In this document: piece after piece, positions 15,726 to 25,366 of the stretch
How positions within the stretch are numbered: the first letter of the stretch is position 1
Layout of the letters: every line of letters starts with the position of its first letter
Origin: Yeosuana marina
GTDB taxonomy: Bacteria; Bacteroidota; Bacteroidia; Flavobacteriales; Flavobacteriaceae
Assembly (NCBI RefSeq): GCF_011762485.1
Contig: NZ_JAAKGI010000046.1
Coordinates: forward strand, 686 to 64,685
DNA length: 64,000 bases
Direction of reading: 5' to 3'
The notes under the pieces: model-generated
Seen by the model: the letters and a program-made list of their open reading frames with translations, nothing else
Databases searched by the model: none
Told to the model about the DNA's origin: nothing
Position numbers and translations under genes: made by a program

Positions 15726-16703
15726 ATGCAAAGTTACGAAGTCATCAAATATTCACCACAATTTTATGATGAGTGGAATGAATTCGTTATGACTTCAAAA
15801 AACGCAACATTTTTATTTCATAGAGATTTTATGGAGTATCATAAAGATAGGTTTGAAGATTATTCTTTAATTGTATATAAGGATAAAAAGGTGATGGCGT
15901 TATTTCCAGCAAATAAATCGAGTAATGATATTATTTCTCACCAAGGTCTTACTTATGGAGGTTTGTTAATTCAAAGTGATATAAAATTTGAGTCAGTTTT
16001 AAAATGCTTTTATACTCTTTTAAAGTTTTTACATACAAATGCCTTTAAAGTTATGTCAATTAAGTTGTTACCTAGTATATATAATCAATTGCCAAGTGAT
16101 GAAATGCTTTATTGTATGTTTTTGTTGAACGCTAAATTAATTAAAAGAGACACACTTTCTGTAGTAAACCAAAAAACTTCATTAAAGTTTTCAAAAGATA
16201 GAATTAAAGGATACAAAAGAGCTTTAAAACACAGGTTATCTATAAAAGAAGAAGATAATTTTGATAGTTTTTGGAATGAAATTTTAATTCCGAATCTAAA
16301 AGAGAAATACAACGTTTCTCCTGTTCATTCAATTGAAGAGATAAAGTTGTTAAAACAAAAGTTTCCTGATTACATAAAGCAATATAATATTTATCATGAA
16401 AATAAAATTGTTGCTGGTACAACAATTTTTATAACAAAAAGTGTAGCCCATGCCCAATATATTTCAGGAGATTTAAATACAAATAAATTAGGGAGTTTAG
16501 ATATGTTGTTTCATCATCTAATTAAAAATGTGTTTATTGACAAGGAATATTTTGATTTTGGGGCTTCTAATGAAAATGAAGGAAAACAAATAAATAAAGG
16601 ATTACAATTTTGGAAAGAGGGTTTTGGCGCAAGAACTATAACTCAAAATTTTTATAATGTTGAAATAAAAAACTATAATTTGCTAGAAAATGTTTTGATA
16701 TGA
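15726..16703 (+). CDS. GNAT/FemAB-like acyltransferase, glycan locus
   Basis: The 325-residue protein has two GNAT-like halves. The C-terminal half has QYNIYHENKIVAGTTIFITKSVAHAQYISGD and DMLFHHLIKN...YFDFGASNENEGKQINKGLQFWKEGFGA, typical of FemAB/acetyltransferase-6 proteins seen in polysaccharide loci. These add acyl or aminoacyl groups to sugars or peptidoglycan. It overlaps the next gene (ATGA, 4 bases) and so is translationally coupled to the aminotransferase. It could acylate the amino sugar made by that enzyme, but a hexapeptide acyltransferase downstream is an equally good candidate. Confidence 0.7.
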   Translation: MQSYEVIKYSPQFYDEWNEFVMTSKNATFLFHRDFMEYHKDRFEDYSLIVYKDKKVMALFPANKSSNDIISHQGLTYGGLLIQSDIKFESVLKCFYTLLKFLHTNAFKVMSIKLLPSIYNQLPSDEMLYCMFLLNAKLIKRDTLSVVNQKTSLKFSKDRIKGYKRALKHRLSIKEEDNFDSFWNEILIPNLKEKYNVSPVHSIEEIKLLKQKFPDYIKQYNIYHENKIVAGTTIFITKSVAHAQYISGDLNTNKLGSLDMLFHHLIKNVFIDKEYFDFGASNENEGKQINKGLQFWKEGFGARTITQNFYNVEIKNYNLLENVLI

Positions 16704-17815
16704 TAAAATTTTTAGATTTAAAAGCTGTGAATAAGCGTTATGAAAATGATCTAAAAAAGGCCTTTAACAATTTTTTAAATAGCGGACAATATATATTAGG
16801 ACAGCAAGTTTTAGAATTTGAGAGATCATTTGCAAAATACTGCGGTACAAATTATTGTATTGGTGTTAGTAATGGTTTAGATGGTCTTACCTTAATTTTT
16901 AAAGCTTATATGGCTTTAGGAAAACTAAAAGAAGGAGATTCCGTTATAGTTGCGGCTAATACTTATATTGCTTCAATATTAGCAATAATAAACGCAGGTT
17001 TAAAACCTGTTTTAGTTGAGCCAAGTCCAAATACTTTTAATATTGACTCCAAAGAAATCAGAAAGTATATTTCTGATAAAACTAAAGCAATTTTAGTAGT
17101 GCATTTATACGGACAGTTATGTGAAATGAAAAGCATCACAGAATTATCAAAGCAACACGATTTATTAATTGTAGAGGATGCTGCACAGGCACACGGAGCG
17201 TTTGATTCTCAATTAAATAAAAAAGCTGGGAATTTAAGTCACGCAGCAGCCTTTAGTTTTTATCCTACTAAAAATCTTGGCGCATTAGGTGATGCGGGTG
17301 CGATTACAACAAATAATAAAGTTTTAGCAGAAACTATTAGTAAATTACGTAATTATGGTAGAATTAGCAAATACAAGAATGATATACAGGGTGTAAATAA
17401 TAGATTAGATGAAATTCAATCTGTGTTTTTAAACATAAAATTACCATATCTAGATTTAGAAAATGCGAAACGAAGAATTATTGCGAAGCGTTATTTAGAT
17501 AATATAAATAACAAAAAAATAGTATTGCCTTATTGGGATGGAACTGAAAATCATGTATTTCACGTATTTGTTATAAGAACAGAATATAGAAAAGAGTTAC
17601 AAGATTATTTATTAAAAAATAAAATACAGACGCTTATATTTTATCCTATAGCGCCACATAAACAAGAGGCCTTAAAAGAATGGCATGATTTATCGTTTCC
17701 TATTACTGAAAATATACATGATCAAGTGCTAAGTATTCCTATTAATCCTTATATGAAGGATGATGAAGTTGAAAAAATTATTAAAGTTTTAAATAAATAT
17801 GAATGTTTTTATTAA
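16700..17815 (+). CDS. DegT/DnrJ/EryC1/StrS aminotransferase, FdtB/QdtB-like
   Basis: The 371-residue PLP enzyme transfers an amino group to a nucleotide-linked keto sugar. The lysine that binds PLP is Lys191 in SFYPTKNLGALGD; the VEDAAQAHGA block (158-167) holds the cofactor aspartate. Together with an FdtA-type ketoisomerase at 20843 and acyltransferases next to it, it most likely makes dTDP-3-amino-3,6-dideoxyhexose (Fuc3NAc or Qui3NAc precursors). The rmlA/rmlB genes for the dTDP-keto sugar are not in the window. It overlaps the upstream gene by 4 bases and the downstream one by 13. Confidence 0.88.
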   Translation: MIKFLDLKAVNKRYENDLKKAFNNFLNSGQYILGQQVLEFERSFAKYCGTNYCIGVSNGLDGLTLIFKAYMALGKLKEGDSVIVAANTYIASILAIINAGLKPVLVEPSPNTFNIDSKEIRKYISDKTKAILVVHLYGQLCEMKSITELSKQHDLLIVEDAAQAHGAFDSQLNKKAGNLSHAAAFSFYPTKNLGALGDAGAITTNNKVLAETISKLRNYGRISKYKNDIQGVNNRLDEIQSVFLNIKLPYLDLENAKRRIIAKRYLDNINNKKIVLPYWDGTENHVFHVFVIRTEYRKELQDYLLKNKIQTLIFYPIAPHKQEALKEWHDLSFPITENIHDQVLSIPINPYMKDDEVEKIIKVLNKYECFY

Positions 17816-18372
17816 ATAAAATAAAATATTACCTGTTTGTTAAAACAAGAATACTGAAGTATAAATTACTATCTGATAACCAATTTACAGGCTTTAAACC
17901 AAAACTTAATTCACCAGTTCTTTTTTCAGGAGAAGGCGAAATTATTTTAGGAGATAATATAAATTTTGGTTACGCACAATCTGCGCTTTATTATTCACAT
18001 TACAGCTATATAGAAGCTAGAACCAAAACATCAAGAATTGAAATAGGAAATAATGTTGTTATAAACAATAATTTCAATATAGTTTCAATGAAACATATTG
18101 AAATTCAAGATAATTGTACAATTGGTATTAACTTCTCTGTGATTGATAGCGATTTTCATCATATAGATCCTATTAAGCGCAATGCTATAAATCCACCTTC
18201 AAAATCTGTAAAAATTGGTAAAAATGTATTTATAGGAAACAATGTTACAATTTTAAAAGGTGTAATAATTGGGGACAACGTAGTAATTGGTAATGGAAGT
18301 CTAGTGAGTAGTTCTATACCAATAAATACTGTTGTTGCAGGAAATCCTGCTAGAATAATCAAAACATTATAA
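17803..18372 (+). CDS. Left-handed beta-helix (hexapeptide) acyltransferase
   Basis: The 189-residue protein has hexapeptide repeats from about residue 40 to 175, with the typical C-terminus KIGKNVFIGNNVTILKGVIIGDNVVIGNGSLVSSSIPINTVVAGNPARIIKTL. His105 in DSDFHHID is in the position of the catalytic histidine of Maa/NodL/WcaF-type enzymes. Its start overlaps the aminotransferase by 13 bases. It probably N-acetylates the amino sugar made by that enzyme, as FdtC or QdtC do, or O-acetylates the glycan. The next gene starts directly after its stop. Confidence 0.82.
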   Translation: MFLLNKIKYYLFVKTRILKYKLLSDNQFTGFKPKLNSPVLFSGEGEIILGDNINFGYAQSALYYSHYSYIEARTKTSRIEIGNNVVINNNFNIVSMKHIEIQDNCTIGINFSVIDSDFHHIDPIKRNAINPPSKSVKIGKNVFIGNNVTILKGVIIGDNVVIGNGSLVSSSIPINTVVAGNPARIIKTL

Positions 18373-19371
18373 ATGGATATTCTCATAAAATCTTTTAATC
18401 GAGTATACTATTTAAATCGTTGTTTGTATAGCATCTCAGTACATTTAAAAAACTTTTCAGGGCATATTTATATTTTAGATGATGGTACGCCTAATATTTA
18501 TTTACAGAAGATACAATCAAAATTCCCTAATGTAATTGTTTTAAAATCTGATAATTATGATAAAAAATCAAAACAGATTGAAGATGGCAATTATAAATTA
18601 CCTGAAATTATCCCCTATAATTTTTGGTATGACAGTGCGCTAAATATATCAGATTACTTTTTTGTTTTAGAAGATGATATGTGGTTTACAGATAAGATAG
18701 ATGTTTCTAGATTAAAAAATAATTGTCGAAAAGAAAATATCGCTTTACTTAAATTATTTTGGGTTTCTAACACAAAAGTTATAGGAGATGTTTCAATAAA
18801 AAATGTGGACAATATTATACTTTACAATCCAATTATACAATTTAGAAATCCATTGATTTTTGAATATATTTATACAAAGTACAATCCATTATGGAAAAAA
18901 CTAATGTCTATTTTAGGATTGTATTCTTTCCAAAAAGAATTACAATACTATACTATTTATTCTGTTGCAGGAGCTATTTTTAAAAAGGATTATTATTTAA
19001 AGATATGGAGTAATGCAAATAATACTATTAATGAAAAGCAACAATTAATAAAAGCTATTAAATATAATAATAAAAATAAAGTGGCTTTTGGTAGAACAAA
19101 AAAAGAGGTAGTAAAAACAGGTTTTATATCTTCCGCTTTTCCAAAATATAAGCTTCCTGATTTTTCGATTCATGACTTTAATGTCACTTTAAATGAATAT
19201 TGGTTGTTAAACGATGAATTGTTTTGTAGTAATTTAGACTTAGACATCGATGAAAATGAGATAAAGAGAATTTTAAAACTCAGCAATAAATCAGAAAGAT
19301 ATATTTCTCAATGGCAATATTGGGTACTTAACTTTAAAGAAGAGTTCCAGAAAATGGGATGTGATATATAA
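18373..19371 (+). CDS. Glycosyltransferase, GT-A fold
   Basis: The 332-residue protein begins MDILIKSFNRVYYLNRCLYSI, like GT2 enzymes. It has a DDG nucleotide-binding motif (36-38) and an EDD metal-binding motif (100-102, FVLEDDMWF). No membrane segment is seen, so it works at the cytoplasmic face. Spacing to both neighbours is zero bases, showing a tightly packed operon. The sugar donor and acceptor cannot be told. Confidence 0.78.
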   Translation: MDILIKSFNRVYYLNRCLYSISVHLKNFSGHIYILDDGTPNIYLQKIQSKFPNVIVLKSDNYDKKSKQIEDGNYKLPEIIPYNFWYDSALNISDYFFVLEDDMWFTDKIDVSRLKNNCRKENIALLKLFWVSNTKVIGDVSIKNVDNIILYNPIIQFRNPLIFEYIYTKYNPLWKKLMSILGLYSFQKELQYYTIYSVAGAIFKKDYYLKIWSNANNTINEKQQLIKAIKYNNKNKVAFGRTKKEVVKTGFISSAFPKYKLPDFSIHDFNVTLNEYWLLNDELFCSNLDLDIDENEIKRILKLSNKSERYISQWQYWVLNFKEEFQKMGCDI

Positions 19372-20817
19372 ATGCAGCACAAGAGCTTTTATAAAATAAT
19401 TTTTAAAAACACAGGATTATATGGAGTATCTCAACTCATAAAAATTTTGGTTCGTTTGTTTAGCAACAAAATAGCAGCGATTTTTTTAGGACCATTAGGC
19501 GTTGGGATTATTGGATTATTAGAAAATGTATTAGGGTTAATTCGAGGATTTACAAATTTTGGGATTTCCGATAGTAGTGTTAGAGAAATAGCACTGACAG
19601 ATCAAGATATAAATGGTTTAAAATCTAAAAGATTAATTAAAATAGTTTATAAATGGGCTCTTGCAACAGGAGTTTTAGGAGCAATAGTTGCATTAGTGTT
19701 TGTTAAACAAATAAATGAAGTTGTTTTTGAGAGTAAGGCGCATTATTTATGGGTTATTTCTTTATCTTTTTATTTTGTGTTTACATCTATTGCCAGTATT
19801 AAAATTGCTGTTTTACAAGCAAAAAAACGAGCAGTTTCAATTGTTAAATACAATATTTCTGTTGCTATTTTATCTTCAATTATAGCTGCTTTAGGCTATT
19901 ATTTTTATGGTATTAATGCTATTATTCCTGTAGTTATTCTAACTGCTATGGGTGCTTTTTTATTAAGCCTATATTTTACAAGAAATATTAAAGTAGCAAT
20001 AAATACAATTACTATTAAGCAGGCATATATAGAGGGGTTGCCAATGGCAAAATTAGGTTTGTTGTTATCTGCTAGTGTAGTTTTTGGACAACTATGTTTT
20101 TATAGCATTCGGTGGTTTTTAATAAAATACTATTCCTATGAAATATTAGGCGTATATCAAGTAAGTAATACAATTTTGGTTGGTTATCTTGGGTTGATTT
20201 TTGCGGCCATGACCAATGATTTTTATCCAAGATTATGTGATTATGAAAACGACCAGAAAAGCTTTAATAATTTAGTGAACGATCAAACAGAACTAGCTTT
20301 ATTATTGGTAGTTCCTGCAGTATTGGTTTTATACTTAATAGCGCCATTTTTGGTTACATTTTTATATACTAAAGAATTTTTAAGTGTGCTACATATTTTA
20401 AAAATAGGCTTGATAGCCATAATTTTTAAAGCTATTGTATGGCCTTTAGGTTTTATAACACTAATAAAAGGAAACAAATTACTTTTTTTGAAACAAAATC
20501 TTTTAGGTGACGGTATAAATGTTATCGCTTCGATACTTCTTTTCCACTACTTTGGGTTAATAGGTCTGGGTATGGCAATGGTTACAATGTTTATTGTGTC
20601 AGGAATTTATAATTATTATTTAGTAAATAAGTACTATAAGTTTAAATTTAGAAAAGAAACATTAAGAACTATAGTGTTTTCGTTATTTATTGGAAGTCTG
20701 GTAGTTATAATAGTATTAAGTACTACGTTCAAGAATTTTAATATATACATAATAATAGTTACATTGTTAAGTATTATATATTCGTTATTTCAATTAAAAA
20801 ATAAACTCAGGTTTTAG
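19372..20817 (+). CDS. O-antigen/polysaccharide flippase, Wzx type (second copy)
   Basis: The 481-residue protein has twelve to fourteen membrane helices and the family start KNTGLYGVSQLIKILVRLFSNKIAAIFLGPLGVGIIGLLENVLG. It differs strongly from the flippase at 14409, so it is not a recent duplicate. The locus thus has two exporters, which could serve two repeat units, or one may act on a different lipid carrier. It starts immediately after the glycosyltransferase stop. Confidence 0.87.
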   Translation: MQHKSFYKIIFKNTGLYGVSQLIKILVRLFSNKIAAIFLGPLGVGIIGLLENVLGLIRGFTNFGISDSSVREIALTDQDINGLKSKRLIKIVYKWALATGVLGAIVALVFVKQINEVVFESKAHYLWVISLSFYFVFTSIASIKIAVLQAKKRAVSIVKYNISVAILSSIIAALGYYFYGINAIIPVVILTAMGAFLLSLYFTRNIKVAINTITIKQAYIEGLPMAKLGLLLSASVVFGQLCFYSIRWFLIKYYSYEILGVYQVSNTILVGYLGLIFAAMTNDFYPRLCDYENDQKSFNNLVNDQTELALLLVVPAVLVLYLIAPFLVTFLYTKEFLSVLHILKIGLIAIIFKAIVWPLGFITLIKGNKLLFLKQNLLGDGINVIASILLFHYFGLIGLGMAMVTMFIVSGIYNYYLVNKYYKFKFRKETLRTIVFSLFIGSLVVIIVLSTTFKNFNIYIIIVTLLSIIYSLFQLKNKLRF

Positions 20818-20842
20818 AGAGTTTACTAAATATATTAGTAAT

Positions 20843-21253
20843 TTGTTTATAGACAGTATAAAGGTTATAGATATACCTAAGATTCATGACGAGAGAGGTA
20901 ATATATCTGTTTTAGAAAAAGATATATTACCGTTTCCCTTTAAAAGAGTATATTATTTATATGATATTCCTAGTGGAACTTATAGGGGGGGGCATGCCCA
21001 TAAAGAGCAAAAAGAGTTTTTAATTGCCTTAAGCGGTAGTTTTAACGTGATAATGCAAGATGAAAATGGAGCAAAAAAAAACGTCACACTTAATAAGCCA
21101 AATCAAGGTTTATTAATTCCTAATATGATTTGGCGTGAACTAGAAAATTTTTCTTCAGGAGCAGTTTGTTTAGTATTAGCTTCAGATGTTTATAATGAGA
21201 AAGACTACATAAGGAGTTTTGAAAAATTTACTAGTATAAAAAAACAATACTAA
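20843..21253 (+). CDS. dTDP-sugar 3,4-ketoisomerase, FdtA/QdtA-like cupin
   Basis: The 136-residue single-cupin protein shows DERGNISVLE, the GTYRGGHAHKEQKEFLIALSG block with the catalytic histidine pair, and NMIWRELENFSSGAVCLVLASDVY. This is the WxcM-like C-terminal/FdtA family, which converts dTDP-4-keto-6-deoxyglucose to a 3-keto sugar for the aminotransferase at 16700. TTG at 20843 is the likely start; the frame is open further upstream but without an ATG. The gene ends overlapping the convergent glycosyltransferase by 4 bases. Confidence 0.86.
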   Translation: MFIDSIKVIDIPKIHDERGNISVLEKDILPFPFKRVYYLYDIPSGTYRGGHAHKEQKEFLIALSGSFNVIMQDENGAKKNVTLNKPNQGLLIPNMIWRELENFSSGAVCLVLASDVYNEKDYIRSFEKFTSIKKQY

Positions 21254-22179
21254 ACTATTGAGATTAGCCTTCTGAATAATTTGTTTTGACTAGCAGCATA
21301 ATTAATATAATCTTTTATACTTTTTGATTTTAATTTTTTAAAGGTTTCTTTTCCAATTTCTTTTTGTTCAAAATAACCAGCTAAAAACAAGAACTCTTTA
21401 TTGTAATCGTTATTAAATCTTTCATTAAGAACAGAATTATAATTATACTTTTTTTTAAAAAAATCAAATAAGTTTTTCATTTGATTTTTTAAAAAAACAT
21501 GATTTTCAAAACTTTTTTTATGTGAATAAGAATCATCATGAATTCTATATATATGTAATGATTCGTCTATAGTAGTAAAATTTGTATTCATTACTAAATC
21601 TACCAGAATAGGGTAGTCTTCAATAGTGAGGTTCATATTTAAGTAGGTGTCAAAATCAACAAATTTATTTAGATGTTTTTTGCTAAAACATAAACCAATA
21701 GGGGTTAATTTTCCTAGTAGCAGCAGCTTTTTGTATACCTCTCTAGTTGCTTGAATAACCTTTTTATTTCTAAAAGGTTTTATAGTATTATTTTTTTCAT
21801 ATAGAAAATCAATACCACTATCAATAAAACCAAGGCTATCATCTCTTTTTAAAACATCTACCATTTTTTGAAGTGCTTTATCATGCTTTAGCAAATCATC
21901 ACCTGCAATATCAAACACATAATTGCCTTCACATCTATCAAGTGTTGCTTTAAAGTTTCCTAAAATTCCGAGCTGATGTTCATTTTTTTTAACTTTGAAA
22001 AGATGTGGGAAACGTGATTGATAGGTATTAATAATATCTAATGTATTATCAGTAGAACAGTCATCACCAACCACAATTTCGTAATTAAAATCTACTTTTT
22101 GTTTTAGAATAGATAATAGTGTTTCCTCAATATGTTTTTCGTTATTATATGTAATTAGGTGAACCGATAAATCTATCAT
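21250..22179 (-). CDS. Glycosyltransferase family 2
   Basis: The 309-residue protein has the GT2 start LSVHLITYNNEKHIEETLLSIL, the nucleotide-binding GDDCSTDNT (38-46), and the DIAGDDLL metal-binding block (about 90-97). It reads against the rest of this part of the locus and converges with the FdtA gene (4-base overlap), so it has its own promoter in the 22180-22295 gap. The sugar is unknown. Confidence 0.88.
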   Translation of the reverse strand: MIDLSVHLITYNNEKHIEETLLSILKQKVDFNYEIVVGDDCSTDNTLDIINTYQSRFPHLFKVKKNEHQLGILGNFKATLDRCEGNYVFDIAGDDLLKHDKALQKMVDVLKRDDSLGFIDSGIDFLYEKNNTIKPFRNKKVIQATREVYKKLLLLGKLTPIGLCFSKKHLNKFVDFDTYLNMNLTIEDYPILVDLVMNTNFTTIDESLHIYRIHDDSYSHKKSFENHVFLKNQMKNLFDFFKKKYNYNSVLNERFNNDYNKEFLFLAGYFEQKEIGKETFKKLKSKSIKDYINYAASQNKLFRRLISIV

Positions 22180-22260
22180 ATTTAAGAAATAAAAACTGCT
22201 TTAAATTTACTTAATATTATTAAAATTTAATTGAAATAGAGGTAAAACAGAAAAATTAAT

Positions 22261-22279
22261 CACTTATTTTTGATAAGTG
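22261..22279. repeat. Short inverted repeat between divergent glycosyltransferase genes
   Basis: CACTTAT (22261-22267) and ATAAGTG (22273-22279) form a perfect 7-bp palindrome with a five-base loop, 16 bases before the ATG at 22296. It could be an operator or a leader hairpin. Confidence 0.4.
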
Positions 22280-22295
22280 TCATGTTGCGAAGAAA

Positions 22296-23384
22296 ATGAG
22301 AAATAAAAAAATTGCTTTAGTAGGTTTTAGGTTAAGTACAGGTGGTAGTGAAAAAGTAATAGCCAATCTTTCTAATTTTTTTCACAAAAAAGGGATAGAA
22401 GTCCATATCATTATATTTCATGATGAAGTCGGTTATGAGCATTCTGGAACAGTATTTAATCTAGGGAAATTAAAAAGTGAAGCCAATACCATTTTTAATA
22501 AATTAAAGCGATTTTATTATTTAAATAAATATATAAAAAAACATCAATTTGACTTCATAATAGATTTTCGCTTTCGTATAAATTTAATACAAGAACTACT
22601 CATTAGCAAATGCATTTATAAAGGAAAGACAATCTATACGGTTCATAGTTCTAAAATTGATGTTTACATGCCTAAGCAGGTTTTTTTAACTAAGTTGATT
22701 TATGGAAAATGCTATAAAATTATTGCTATTAACGATAGGATGAAAAATCTTATTGAAGAAAGACATCAATTAAATAATGTAATAAAAATATGCAATCCTT
22801 TAGATGTAGAGCGAATAAAAACCATGAAATTGGAAGAGATTGATTTAGATTTTGAATTTGTTCTTGGAGCAGGACAATTTAGCACAAATGAGAAACAATT
22901 TGATAAATTGATATATGCGTACTCAAAATCAATATTACCTAAAAAAAGGATAGCTTTAGTTGTCTTAGGAGAAGGTGTAAAAAAGGGAGAGTTAATTAAT
23001 AAAGCACAAAGTTATGGGGTTGGTCCTTTAGTGCATTTTTTAGGTTTTAAAGAAAATCCATATAAATATTTCAGTAAAGCTAAGTTTTTCATAATGTCAA
23101 GTTTATATGAAGGTTTGCCAATGGTTTTGATAGAATCTTTAAGTTGTGGAACACCTGTTGTGGCTTTTGATTGCCCTACAGGTCCAAAGGAAGTTATTCA
23201 ACATAAAATAAATGGTCTTTTGATTGAAGATCAAAATATAGACGAATTAGTAAAAGGAATAAATATTATGGTAACAGACCAAGAATTATACCATATATGT
23301 AAAGTAAATTCAGAGAGAAGTGTTGAGAAATTTTCATTAAAAGTTATAGGTAAACAATGGTTAGAGTTAATGAATTATAATTAA
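22296..23384 (+). CDS. Glycosyltransferase family 4
   Basis: The 362-residue protein is a GT-B fold retaining glycosyltransferase. It has the N-terminal GFRLSTGGSEKVIANLS loop and the C-terminal donor site SSLYEGLPMVLIESLSCGTPVVAFDCPTGPKEVI with the two acidic residues (E-x7-E pattern). It is soluble or peripheral, at the cytoplasmic face of the membrane. It begins a two-gene plus-strand unit with a second GT4 gene six bases later. Confidence 0.9.
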   Translation: MRNKKIALVGFRLSTGGSEKVIANLSNFFHKKGIEVHIIIFHDEVGYEHSGTVFNLGKLKSEANTIFNKLKRFYYLNKYIKKHQFDFIIDFRFRINLIQELLISKCIYKGKTIYTVHSSKIDVYMPKQVFLTKLIYGKCYKIIAINDRMKNLIEERHQLNNVIKICNPLDVERIKTMKLEEIDLDFEFVLGAGQFSTNEKQFDKLIYAYSKSILPKKRIALVVLGEGVKKGELINKAQSYGVGPLVHFLGFKENPYKYFSKAKFFIMSSLYEGLPMVLIESLSCGTPVVAFDCPTGPKEVIQHKINGLLIEDQNIDELVKGINIMVTDQELYHICKVNSERSVEKFSLKVIGKQWLELMNYN

Positions 23385-23390
23385 TTTTTT

Positions 23391-24464
23391 TTGAAAAAAC
23401 TATTATACATAACAACTAATTTGCAAGATTCTGGAGGTGTTTCTAGAATACTTTCAGTTAAATTAAATTATTTAATTGACAAGTATCACTACGAGATTTT
23501 TGTAATTAACACAAATCAAAATAATCTTGGCTTTTTTTATGAGTTTAATAGTCAAATAAAGTTTTTTGTAATAGATACAAAACAACTTTTTAATTATAAA
23601 AAAGAACTAAATGTTCTTATAGATACTATTGAGCCTGACATAATTTTGAACTGTGATAATGGTCTAAAAGGTTCGCTTCTGCCATATTTAATAACCAGAA
23701 AGATGCCTTTGATTTATGAAAGGCATTGTAGTAGAAATATTAGTGCATCATCTTTATTTGAAAAATTTAAGTTGACTTTATCCAATTGGTTACTGCAAAT
23801 GAGTATTAATTCATATAAATATTTTATTGTTTTAAATGAAGAAGAGAAAAATGATTGGAAGAGTGTTAACATCCAGGTATTATCCAATCCGTTATGGTTT
23901 AGTTTACCAAAAAGCAGCAATAAAAAAGACAGTAAAATTGTTATTGCAGTTGGACGACATTCCTATGAAAAAGGATATGATAAATTAATTCTAATTTGGG
24001 AATTAGTTGTAAAAACGCACCCTGATTGGGTGCTGAAAATTTATGGTTATATGGGTGAAAATCTATTATTGAAAAGAATGGTTTCGGATAAAAATCTTGA
24101 AAGTAATATTCAATTTTATGACCCTATTGATAATGTTGAAAAAATTTATTCTGAGGCATCAATGCTATTATCAACATCAGAATCTGAAGCCTTTGGTTTG
24201 GTTTTAATTGAGGCGATGGCATTTGGTAAACCTGTTATAGCTTTTGATGGAACATCAGGCACAAAAACCATAATTCAAAATAAGGAAAATGGTTTTCTTG
24301 TGAAAGAAAATGATATGGATGCTTTTGTGGAAAAAGTAAATCTACTTATTGGAGATAAAAATCTTAGGTATAAAATGGGAGAAAAAGCTAAAAGCAGTAT
24401 TGAAAAATATAATTTAAATAAAATAATGAAACATTGGGACAGTGTATTTAAATCTCTTTACTGA
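23391..24464 (+). CDS. Glycosyltransferase family 4
   Basis: The 357-residue protein has the GT4 features TNLQDSGGVSRILSVKLN near the N-terminus, VAVGRHSYEKGYDKLI at the start of the second domain and STSESEAFGLVLIEAMAFGKPVIAFDGTSGTKTII as donor site. Its start is TTG at 23391, 6 bases after the preceding stop; no ATG is found near. It converges with the next gene and overlaps it by 17 bases. The sugar specificity is unknown. Confidence 0.88.
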   Translation: MKKLLYITTNLQDSGGVSRILSVKLNYLIDKYHYEIFVINTNQNNLGFFYEFNSQIKFFVIDTKQLFNYKKELNVLIDTIEPDIILNCDNGLKGSLLPYLITRKMPLIYERHCSRNISASSLFEKFKLTLSNWLLQMSINSYKYFIVLNEEEKNDWKSVNIQVLSNPLWFSLPKSSNKKDSKIVIAVGRHSYEKGYDKLILIWELVVKTHPDWVLKIYGYMGENLLLKRMVSDKNLESNIQFYDPIDNVEKIYSEASMLLSTSESEAFGLVLIEAMAFGKPVIAFDGTSGTKTIIQNKENGFLVKENDMDAFVEKVNLLIGDKNLRYKMGEKAKSSIEKYNLNKIMKHWDSVFKSLY

Positions 24465-25347
24465 CATTTTTTAATGAACACAGATAGCCTATTTTATAAA
24501 TTTCAAATAAAATCAAAGAAGGGTTTTTAGAAGATAGTTGCTTTTTTAGATTTTGTTTGATAAAATCAAACAAAAAAGCCATTACCCCATTTAGTTTTAA
24601 GCTTCCCATAATGTCATACAACCATAAAATCTTAACAAATTTATGAGAGATTTTATGGTTGTTGTATAAGATTAAAATGTTTACTAGGGCTCTTTCTGTT
24701 TTATTAATAAAAGTTTCATTATTATCTATATCACCATGCATCACAGCATTGTTAATGTGGGTTACATTTAGTTTAGATAAATTGGCGTCATAAGCAAATA
24801 AAGTATCTTCATGACCATATTTTTTTATTTCTGGATTAAACTTTATGGCATTAAAACATTTTTTTTTTATGAATGTATTATTAAACATTAAAGTTTTATA
24901 GGGGTTCTTTTTTCTGATAGAGGCAGATTTATCTTCAATAAATTTACCGTATTTCCATCGTAATTTTCTATTAGGTTCAACAGAATCAGGGTGGATTCTG
25001 CCTCCATATATCACGTCTGGATTACTTTCTAGAACTTTGATGTATCTCAGTATAAATTCATTGTCGTGTAAAATAGAATCTCCATCAATAAATAGAAGAT
25101 ACTCGTATTTTGATGCTTTTGCTAGGGCATTACGGTTGTTGCTTAATCCAATGTTGTCATTTAAGGCAATAAATTTTGAATGGTTTAATTGGTTTATCTT
25201 TTCGTTTTCAATATTAGCAGAAGATTTAGAACCATCATCAAAACAAATAATTTCAAAAGTAATATTAGTATTAAGAGCTTGTTTCTCTAATTGACAAGCA
25301 AGCGGATAAACATTGTAATTATATGTTGGGATTAATATTGAAAGCAT
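24448..25347 (-). CDS. Glycosyltransferase family 2
   Basis: The 299-residue protein has the GT2 start LSILIPTYNYN, the DDGS motif (37-40) and FIDGDS (about 90-95) as metal site. A later block, KKYGHEDTLFAYDANL, holds a GHED motif typical of GT2 enzymes with an acidic catalytic residue. It is the downstream partner of the methyltransferase gene on the same strand, 19 bases after it. Confidence 0.88.
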   Translation of the reverse strand: MLSILIPTYNYNVYPLACQLEKQALNTNITFEIICFDDGSKSSANIENEKINQLNHSKFIALNDNIGLSNNRNALAKASKYEYLLFIDGDSILHDNEFILRYIKVLESNPDVIYGGRIHPDSVEPNRKLRWKYGKFIEDKSASIRKKNPYKTLMFNNTFIKKKCFNAIKFNPEIKKYGHEDTLFAYDANLSKLNVTHINNAVMHGDIDNNETFINKTERALVNILILYNNHKISHKFVKILWLYDIMGSLKLNGVMAFLFDFIKQNLKKQLSSKNPSLILFEIYKIGYLCSLKNVSKEI

Positions 25348-25366
25348 TTGTGATTAATGTTATATT

